This document shows positions 6,779 through 11,862 of a stretch of 11,862 bases of DNA, piece after piece. This DNA comes from an uncultured Actinomycetes bacterium (GTDB taxonomy: Bacteria > Actinomycetota > Actinomycetes > Nanopelagicales > Nanopelagicaceae): contig CAILBF010000038.1 in the NCBI GenBank assembly GCA_903832395.1, positions 1-11,862 on the forward strand, written 5' to 3'. Each line of letters begins with the position of its first letter. The first letter of the stretch is position 1. Under the pieces are notes generated by a model. It was not told the origin of the DNA. It made no database searches and saw only the letters and a list, made by a program, of their open reading frames with translations. The position numbers were made by a program, and so were the translations under genes.

Positions 6779-7605
6779 TGTCAAAAAAATCAAGGAAATT
6801 CCAACCAGTCCAATTCTCATTCAGAGTGTTTCTTCTTGCGTTGTATGCAATTCCAATTTTATGGATTATTTTAACGTCATTGAAATCTGCAGGGGACATT
6901 CTAGATTCACATCACCTTTTCTTCTTCAAACCCACGATAGATGCATACAAAACTGCATTGGGTAATAGTGGCTTCGTTCCCGCGATATTTCAGTCAGCAA
7001 TAATTGCGACCGGGACAACTTTTTTGACGTTGCTTCTAGCAATCCCGGCTGGCTACGCCTTGGCTCGTGTAAACGGAATTATTTCAAGTGTGGTTTTAGC
7101 CACTTTGATTATCTTGCAAATGACACCTCAGACCGCGAGCATCATTCCTCTCTTTAAATTACTTAATGACTGGAAACTGTTGGATAATACAGTTGGAGTT
7201 ATTTTTGCCGACACAGCCTTGCTTACTCCTTTCGCTATTCTGCTCATGCGTCCATTTTTCCGTACGATTCCTATCGTTTTAGAAGAGGCGGCTGCGATTG
7301 ATGGGGCAGGATCATGGCTAACATTCAGAAAGATAGCTCTACCATTATCGTTCAATGGGGCTGCAACTACTGCCACCTTGATTTTCTTGATAACGTGGGG
7401 TGAGTTTCTATATTCCATTAATTTTTTCCTGACTCCTGGAAAGTACCCTTCCAGCGCCCTCCTTGCTGAGCAAGTTTCTGCTTATGGGATTAATTGGTCT
7501 GGACTCATGTGTCTTGCGGTGATCACATCTATTCCAATTCTGATCTTATTTTTGATGACGTACAAGCTTTTGAAAAATGGGCTAACTCTAGGAGCTGTGA
7601 AATGA
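6778..7605 (+). CDS. CUT1 ABC transporter permease, MalG/AraQ-like
   Basis: This 275-residue membrane protein is the second channel subunit. It opens with a basic stretch (SKKSRKFQPV) and a first membrane segment (VFLLALYAIPILWIILTSLK). The EAA loop is EEAAAIDGAGSWLTFRKIAL, followed by P. Five further hydrophobic segments follow, and the C terminus is YKLLKNGLTLGAVK, typical of MalG-like proteins. The ribosome site AGAAGAGAG precedes the ATG. The start overlaps the upstream permease stop by one base, and its own stop overlaps the GH127 ATG by 4 bases (ATGA), so transporter and hydrolase are made together. Confidence 0.92.
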   Translation: MSKKSRKFQPVQFSFRVFLLALYAIPILWIILTSLKSAGDILDSHHLFFFKPTIDAYKTALGNSGFVPAIFQSAIIATGTTFLTLLLAIPAGYALARVNGIISSVVLATLIILQMTPQTASIIPLFKLLNDWKLLDNTVGVIFADTALLTPFAILLMRPFFRTIPIVLEEAAAIDGAGSWLTFRKIALPLSFNGAATTATLIFLITWGEFLYSINFFLTPGKYPSSALLAEQVSAYGINWSGLMCLAVITSIPILILFLMTYKLLKNGLTLGAVK

Positions 7606-9545
7606 ATATATCTAACAAAACAATAGCAGGACCACTGAAATTGACAGAAAGTGCGTCATTAGTCTCAGTACCGTTATCGGCGAGTGGTTCATCTTTGGAT
7701 GAAAATGATTTTTTTGGATACTGGCAGAAGCAAAATGTCGCACGAACGATCCCACATATCTTTAAAGAAATGGTCGACCGTGGATATATTGCGAACATGG
7801 CAAGCATCAAGAATCCTGAGGTAAAAAGAAGGGCAATGTGGTTCTCTGATTCGGACGTTTTTAAGGGACTCGAAGCCGCATTGTGGTCTTCCCAGTTAAA
7901 TCCTCAGATATTGGATGTCATTGGTTATGACGAAATTTGCGATTACATCGATGCGAATCAAGAAAATGACGGGTACATCAATAGTCATTTCCAAAAAGTT
8001 GAACCGGCCTTCAAGTGGATGGATTTTGCTAGTGGTCATGAAATTTATACAGCCGGACATTTAATTCAAGCAGGCGTTGCTGAGTCTCGAATTCTAGGGA
8101 AGAAGAAGCTTTATGGGAGCGCAATCAAATTTGCTGACCTTCTGGTTAAGAAATTTGGAAATGATCAACCTTATATTTCTGATGGTCACCCTTTAATTGA
8201 AACAGCGCTTATTGAGCTCTATAGAGAAAGTGGGGATGCTTCATACTTGCGTCTGTCTGATAAAATGCTCGAAGGACGAGGTCATGAGACTATCGCTTCA
8301 TCTAATGCTGCAAATCATTTTCATCCGACTCCAGCGAAGTACATTCAGGACCATGTTCCCGTTCGAGAAACCAATCAAGCGGTTGGTCACGCTGTTAGGC
8401 AAATGTACCTCGGCTTGGGTGTCATGGATTTGTTCATTGAAACTAAAGATCTTGCGTTGTTGGCGGTGCAGGAAACGCTCTGGGAAGATGTTACTTCTGC
8501 CAAGATGTATTTAACTGGCGGTATTGGCTCTCGCCATCGCGATGAATCCTTTGGTGATCCGTACGAACTGCCGAATGATCGAGCATACGCTGAGACTTGT
8601 GCATCAGTCGGGTTGTTCATGTGGTCTTGGAAGTTATTGCTCGCAACTGGGAAGAGTCGCTATGGAGACCTACTCGAAACCTTGATACATAATATCCTTC
8701 CCGGTGCTATATCTTCTGATTATCAGAATTTTTTCTATTCAAATCCACTGCACAGACGTGCCGATCATATGATGACATTTGATGAGGAAGCATCGTCACG
8801 GTTGCCCTGGTATAGGGTTTCTTGTTGTCCTGCAAATTTAGCTCGCCTCGTAGGCTCTTTGAATACATATTTATTAAGTGAAAATTCTCAAGGGATCTAT
8901 GTGCACTTGTATTCCTCGGGAAGATTTTCGAGCGCAACGTCGGAATTACCTTTTCAGATTCACCTGAATTCGAAATATGCCACAGCGGGAAATGTTCAGT
9001 TACAGGTACATCAAATATCAGGTCAGGCAATCTATTTGCGAAATCCAAAGTGGAGTAAGAACGCCATAATCAAAATAAATGGTGACACAGTTGTGATAAA
9101 GCCTAACAAAGAGGGCTATTTTGCTTTAGAAGGTTGCAAAGACAAAGACATCATCGAGATTGATTTTGGAATTAAAGCCGAGTTTGTCTTTCCGCATCCC
9201 TTGATCGATGGGTGTCGGGGTTGTGTAGCGATTGTGCGGGGGCCAACTATTTATGTCCTTGAGCAGTCGCCAAAAAATGGAGGGATGAAGGTCGAGGACT
9301 TTGTTTTAGAATCCCAAAGCCCATTATTAGAGTCAGAAGCAGAGGATGCAAATGGAAGGTCATTCATTGAAATCACCGTAAAGGGATTTTTGCCAGAAGT
9401 CGAAGAATCTCCCTATCAAACCAGCGTCAAACCTTTAAAAGGCCAGTCGGTGAAGGCAGTGTTGGTGCCTTATTCGTTGTGGGGCAACCCCGTGTTGGGT
9501 GGGATGCGAGTCTGGATTCCTGCCACGTCATACATTTATCAGTGA
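7602..9545 (+). CDS. GH127 beta-L-arabinofuranosidase (DUF1680 family)
   Basis: This 647-residue protein matches the GH127 family, whose characterised member HypBA1 of Bifidobacterium longum releases L-arabinose from beta-1,2-linked arabinofuranosides. The catalytic and zinc-site residues are visible: acid/base E315 in HRDESFGDPYELPND, E331 and C333 in YAETCASVG, and C408-C409 in RVSCCPANLARL. The spacing E-16-E-2-C equals that of HypBA1 (E322, E338, C340), and the CC pair lies 75-76 residues further on against 77-78 there. A long (alpha/alpha)6-type N-terminal domain precedes a C-terminal beta-rich part (from about 440). The ATG at 7602 is chosen over upstream in-frame starts because AGGAG (7590-7594) precedes it and it overlaps the permease stop by 4 bp. 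No signal peptide is seen, so it is cytoplasmic and acts on imported oligosaccharides. Confidence 0.92.
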   Translation: MNISNKTIAGPLKLTESASLVSVPLSASGSSLDENDFFGYWQKQNVARTIPHIFKEMVDRGYIANMASIKNPEVKRRAMWFSDSDVFKGLEAALWSSQLNPQILDVIGYDEICDYIDANQENDGYINSHFQKVEPAFKWMDFASGHEIYTAGHLIQAGVAESRILGKKKLYGSAIKFADLLVKKFGNDQPYISDGHPLIETALIELYRESGDASYLRLSDKMLEGRGHETIASSNAANHFHPTPAKYIQDHVPVRETNQAVGHAVRQMYLGLGVMDLFIETKDLALLAVQETLWEDVTSAKMYLTGGIGSRHRDESFGDPYELPNDRAYAETCASVGLFMWSWKLLLATGKSRYGDLLETLIHNILPGAISSDYQNFFYSNPLHRRADHMMTFDEEASSRLPWYRVSCCPANLARLVGSLNTYLLSENSQGIYVHLYSSGRFSSATSELPFQIHLNSKYATAGNVQLQVHQISGQAIYLRNPKWSKNAIIKINGDTVVIKPNKEGYFALEGCKDKDIIEIDFGIKAEFVFPHPLIDGCRGCVAIVRGPTIYVLEQSPKNGGMKVEDFVLESQSPLLESEAEDANGRSFIEITVKGFLPEVEESPYQTSVKPLKGQSVKAVLVPYSLWGNPVLGGMRVWIPATSYIYQ

Positions 9546-9591
9546 GCGAAGCCTAGAAACTTTGCGTAGAGTCGGGATTGGTTAATTAGTT

Positions 9592-10692
9592 ATGTCGAGC
9601 ACTGAGAAATATGTCATTGGCGTCGACTTTGGAACTTTGTCGGGTCGTGCACTTTTAGTTCGGGTATCTGATGGCAAAGAGATGTGTACCAGCGTCTTTG
9701 AATACCCTCATGCCGTCTTAGAGATCACTTTACCTAATTCTCAAAAGCTCTTACCGGCTGACTGGGCCCTGCAAGTGCCACAAGATTATGTAGCTGTCTT
9801 GAAACAGACGGTGCCGGATGTTTTATCGCGAGGCGGCGTCAATGTGGCTGATGTCATAGGCATTTCCACCGATTTCACGGCATGCACGGTATTGCCCGTG
9901 TTGAAAGATGGTACCCCCCTCTGCGAACTTCCAGAATTTCTCGACCGACCTCATGCATACGTGAAATTGTGGAAGCATCATTCTGCACAGTCTCACGCCG
10001 ATCGAATCAACAATCTAGCTCATGAACGTAGTGAAAAGTGGATTGATAGGTATGGCGGAAAGATCTCTTCCGAGTGGGAATTCGCCAAGGCGCTTCAACT
10101 TTTGGAGGAAGATCCAGAAATTTGTCAAAATATGGGCCATTGGATCGAAGCTGCTGACTGGATCACTTGGCAGTTGACCGGTAAGTATACGAAAAATATT
10201 TGCACCGCGGGATACAAGGCAATCTATCAAGACGGGGAGTACCCATCGAAGGATTTCTTAACCGTACTAAACCCTGGTTTCGCAAACTTTGTTGAAGATA
10301 AGGTGCGGCACCCTCTTTCGCAATTGGGTGATTTGGCCGGAACCCTAACTCCAGAAGCAGCGTCTTGGACAGGGCTCAATATCGGTACTGCAGTCGCCGT
10401 TGGAAACGTCGATGCCCACGTCACTTCAGTAGCAGCTAATGCCACTCACCCCGGTCAAATGGTTGCCATTATGGGCACGTCTACCTGTCACGTCATGGTA
10501 TCTGATCAGTTAGCAGAAGTCCCAGGTATGTGTGGAGTTGTTATGGGTGGAATCGTGCCAGGACAACTGGGGTATGAAGCGGGGCAGAGCGGTGTCGGCG
10601 ATATCTTTGGATGGTTCGCAAATAATTATGTCAATGAAGATTATGCATCGGCAGCTCGATCCGCCCCACTCGAGTTCTACTTCTTTTTGTAA
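9592..10692 (+). pseudogene. araB: L-ribulokinase AraB, C-terminally truncated
   Basis: The frame gives 366 residues; AraB is usually about 550. It is an FGGY-family kinase that phosphorylates L-ribulose in arabinose catabolism. Visible motifs are the N-terminal phosphate loop IGVDFGTLSGRA (9-20), the sugar region STDFTACTVLP (92-102), YGGKISSEWEFAK (154-166), the catalytic Asp in VGNVDAHV (D274), GTSTC (295-299), and GYEAGQSGVGDIFGWF (327-342). Homology is lost after about residue 357. The ending PLEFYFFL* is read from the 3' end of the opposing gene. The adenosine-binding part of the second FGGY domain is missing, so activity is not expected. It starts 46 bp after GH127 with only a weak ribosome site. 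It completes the logic of the locus: release of arabinose, then its catabolism. Isomerase and epimerase are not in the window. Confidence 0.9.
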
Positions 10693-11060
10693 CCCTTTGG
10701 GCAAGCCGGCTTAACAGCAATCACTTTCTTAGTGAGCTTTCCTTTGACACAAGTAAGAATGATTTTCTTGCTTGCCACCGCTTTCTGTTGACCTAATAAA
10801 TCGGCTGCGGCTTTATCGGTTGCTGCTTTATCGGTTGCTGCTTTATCGGTTGCTGCTTTATCGGCTGCGGCTTTATCAGCTGCGGCTTTATCAGCTGCGG
10901 CCTTATCGGCTGCCGCTTTCTCCTCTGCGATTTTGTTAGATCCCCCGGAAATCGTCACATCAATTGGCAAAGATGCAATCCCAGTGGCAACTACATATAA
11001 CTTTGATGGACCGTTTTCGAAATCCGAACCAATCGTCATATTGAATGTCGATGGCGCCAT
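10677..11060 (-). CDS. C-terminal part of a surface-type repeat protein (probably 5'-truncated)
   Basis: The 127-residue frame has three parts: an N-terminal beta-type stretch (STFNMTIGSDFENGPSKLYV through LPIDVTISGG), eight tandem KAA(A/T)D pentapeptides predicted to form a charged helical spacer, and a basic tail CVKGKLTKKVIAVKPACPKG followed by YKKK. I associate that tail with many exported acI-type actinobacterial proteins; its function is unknown and I take it to be wall or surface related. The frame stays open upstream of the ATG at 11060 to a TGA near 11133-11135 and reads sensibly there (HHVFYATTSGISSTSIAP). There is no ribosome site at 11060 and no signal peptide. The true gene was therefore longer and its 5' part has been lost. 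The frame converges on the broken araB, overlapping it by 16 bp. Confidence 0.65.
   Translation of the reverse strand: MAPSTFNMTIGSDFENGPSKLYVVATGIASLPIDVTISGGSNKIAEEKAAADKAAADKAAADKAAADKAATDKAATDKAATDKAAADLLGQQKAVASKKIILTCVKGKLTKKVIAVKPACPKGYKKK
10800..10919 (-). repeat. Eight tandem 15-bp coding repeats (KAA(A/T)D)
   Basis: Eight in-frame copies of a 15-bp unit (plus strand ATCGGCTGCGGCTTT with variants) encode KAAAD x4, KAATD x3 and KAAAD x1 in reading order. The three KAATD units (plus strand ATCGGTTGCTGCTTT) are identical at DNA level, suggesting recent slippage expansion. They form the spacer of the surviving surface-type protein fragment. Confidence 0.9.
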
Positions 11061-11125
11061 CGGAGCGATGGAGGTACTACTAATGCCAGAAGTGGTTGCA
11101 TAAAAAACATGATGAGATGCATTGT

Positions 11126-11440
11126 TTACGATTCAGAACTTAGACCTATCCATTCAGGCATAAATTCGGATACCTCTTGCAAACCTTCAAGAGAGTGATT
11201 CTTAAAATAGAGAACCCAGCTTTCTGTCTCAAAAACTTCCAAAGGATTCAGTGCAGGTCCGTCCATCCTAGGCAATTCATCTGTATCAGCAATCCCCTCA
11301 AGAGCGTAGAAGGTGATGAGGAAAATCCCCACCTGTCGTAATACGGGATTCGCGTGCTGAAGCGTATATTCCGCCCAAAGCCTGGCCTCTACTTGATTGT
11401 GTTTAGATTCAAATGATTCAAAAATGTCGAGATTATTCAT
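11126..11440 (-). CDS. Small hypothetical protein (104 aa)
   Basis: I do not recognise this protein. It begins MNNLDIFESFESKHNQVEAR, has a hydrophobic stretch VGIFLITFYALEG around residues 37-49, and ends with an acidic part rich in E, W and F (EVFETESWVLYFKNHSLEGL, then EFMPEWIGLSSES). No signal peptide or known motif is visible, and a soluble helical protein seems likely. The ATG at 11440 is preceded by AAGGA about 4 nt upstream, which supports a real gene. Its stop (11126-11128) abuts the point where the open frame of the surface-protein fragment begins, so the two meet at a module border. It is the last gene before the non-coding end of the island. Confidence 0.6.
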   Translation of the reverse strand: MNNLDIFESFESKHNQVEARLWAEYTLQHANPVLRQVGIFLITFYALEGIADTDELPRMDGPALNPLEVFETESWVLYFKNHSLEGLQEVSEFMPEWIGLSSES

Positions 11441-11805
11441 GAAATCCTTATCAACTAGGTTGTTTGGGTGACCTGTACTAGCGCATCTTTTTTGTCATGA
11501 ATTAATTATCGCCCAACTTACGCTCTGAGCGATGTAGATGCACTTCCCAGGGTTGGGAGAATGCAACCTAGGTAACCCCAGCAACCTTTTTAGGCTACTG
11601 CCTAATTCAATAAACCCTTACCCATCCGTAAGCCCTGGTGTGTTAGTTATTCCAACTTCACTTAACCCTGGGGGGGTTAATTGGTGTGTTATTTACCGTC
11701 ACAAACCAGCCTAAACAAAGTAAAAACTAAATCTTGTACTTGTCAGTGGATAGGTTCATAATGAGCTCAAACAGGTTCAAAACTACATAATGAAGCACTT
11801 GCTAA
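11441..11805. other. Non-coding island end with several hairpins
   Basis: I see no gene in these 365 bases. They hold several short inverted repeats: GGTTG...CAACC (11551-11568), TAGGC-TACT-GCCTA (11591-11604), CTTAC...GTAAG (11617-11632), TTAACCC-TGGGG-GGGTTAA (11662-11680), and a palindrome GCACTT-GCT-AAGTGC (11795-11809) that overlaps the tRNA 3' end. In most tRNA-sited islands one end carries the integrase gene; here this end does not. Confidence 0.6.
11662..11680. repeat. Perfect G-rich hairpin
   Basis: TTAACCC (11662-11668) and GGGTTAA (11674-11680) form a perfect 7-bp stem around loop TGGGG. There is no downstream T-run on either strand, so it is not a standard terminator. Confidence 0.6.
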
Positions 11806-11851
11806 GTGCCCCGAGTGGGGGTCGAACCCACACTGGGAGGATTTTAAGTCC
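11806..11851 (-). repeat. Right 46-bp direct repeat (within intact-side tRNA-Leu)
   Basis: Identical base for base to 362-407, in the same orientation, with about 11.4 kb between the copies. Flanking bases differ at once on both sides (TCT against GTG inside the anticodon stem, and AA against GG... outside the 3' end). With the left copy it delimits the island. Confidence 0.93.
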
Positions 11852-11862
11852 TCTGCCTCTGC
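11807..11862 (-). tRNA. tRNA-Leu(TAA)-like gene, 3' part (5' end outside window)
   Basis: On the minus strand the sequence ends in anticodon arm GAGGA-CTTAAAA-TCCTC (anticodon TAA, reading UUA), a 5-nt variable region CCAGT, T arm GTGGG-TTCGACC-CCCAC, acceptor TCGGGGC and discriminator A at 11807. The 5' part (GGCAGAGGCA of the D region) is seen up to the window edge, and about 17 more bases are expected beyond it. The next bases are CTT, so CCA is not encoded in this copy. The anticodon says leucine, but the short variable region is type I, whereas normal tRNA-Leu has a long arm. The amino-acid identity is therefore less certain than the tRNA call. Confidence 0.85.

Noticed and set aside
7494..7601. 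Upstream start for the GH127 protein at 7494
   Set aside because: This stretch lies inside the upstream permease in another frame; the ATG at 7602 has AGGAG and the usual ATGA overlap.
10800..10919. Tandem 15-bp repeats as a CRISPR or regulatory array
   Set aside because: The units are contiguous without spacers, in frame, and encode a KAA(A/T)D protein spacer.
11807..11862. Suppressor (TTA anticodon) reading of the tRNA
   Set aside because: With a 7-nt loop CTTAAAA and U33 in place the anticodon is TAA, reading the leucine codon UUA, not a stop codon.

Overview
The window looks like part of the chromosome of a small-genome, moderately AT-rich actinobacterium. The freshwater acI lineage (Nanopelagicales, e.g. 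Planktophila or Nanopelagicus relatives) is my best guess. The basis is overall base composition, a surface-type protein ending in a CVKGK...KP.CPKGYKKK tail that I associate with that group, and Gram-positive style CUT1 sugar transport genes under a LacI regulator. The lineage is inferred, not proven.

The main structural feature is a perfect 46-bp direct repeat (362-407 and 11806-11851). It is the 3' half of a tRNA-Leu(TAA)-like gene. The copy at the right edge is part of a longer tRNA that runs out of the window. The left copy is only the 3' half and sits next to a host-type agmatinase gene (1-318, minus). This is the geometry left by tRNA-targeted site-specific integration, so nearly the whole window is a genomic island of about 11.4 kb. 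I see no integrase, transposase or replication gene in it. Only 176 bp inside the left repeat is a second scar in the opposite orientation: the 3' half of a tRNA-Lys(CTT), at 584-626.

The interior is a mosaic of modules, four of whose genes are cut. (1) 617-3331, minus: the remains of a type I restriction-modification operon, with hsdM missing its catalytic N-terminal part, hsdS complete, and hsdR missing everything after the nuclease domain. (2) 3369-10692: a divergent sugar-utilisation locus. A LacI-family repressor faces an operon of secreted binding protein, two CUT1 permeases, a GH127 beta-L-arabinofuranosidase and L-ribulokinase (araB). The araB frame stops after about two thirds of the enzyme. 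A strong promoter with a perfect LacI-type palindrome lies in the divergent region. (3) 10677-11125, minus: the C-terminal part of a repeat-rich surface-type protein with no recognisable start. (4) 11126-11440, minus: a small unrecognised protein, followed by 366 bp of non-coding DNA with several hairpins up to the tRNA.

Functionally, the sugar locus would import arabinofuranose-containing oligosaccharides, release L-arabinose in the cytoplasm with GH127, and pass it to the arabinose pathway. The ATPase, isomerase and epimerase are not in the window, and the kinase is broken here. The intact hsdS between two broken partners could still supply a specificity subunit to another HsdM. Module borders coincide with gene truncations, which suggests repeated cassette exchange in a tRNA hotspot rather than one clean insertion.
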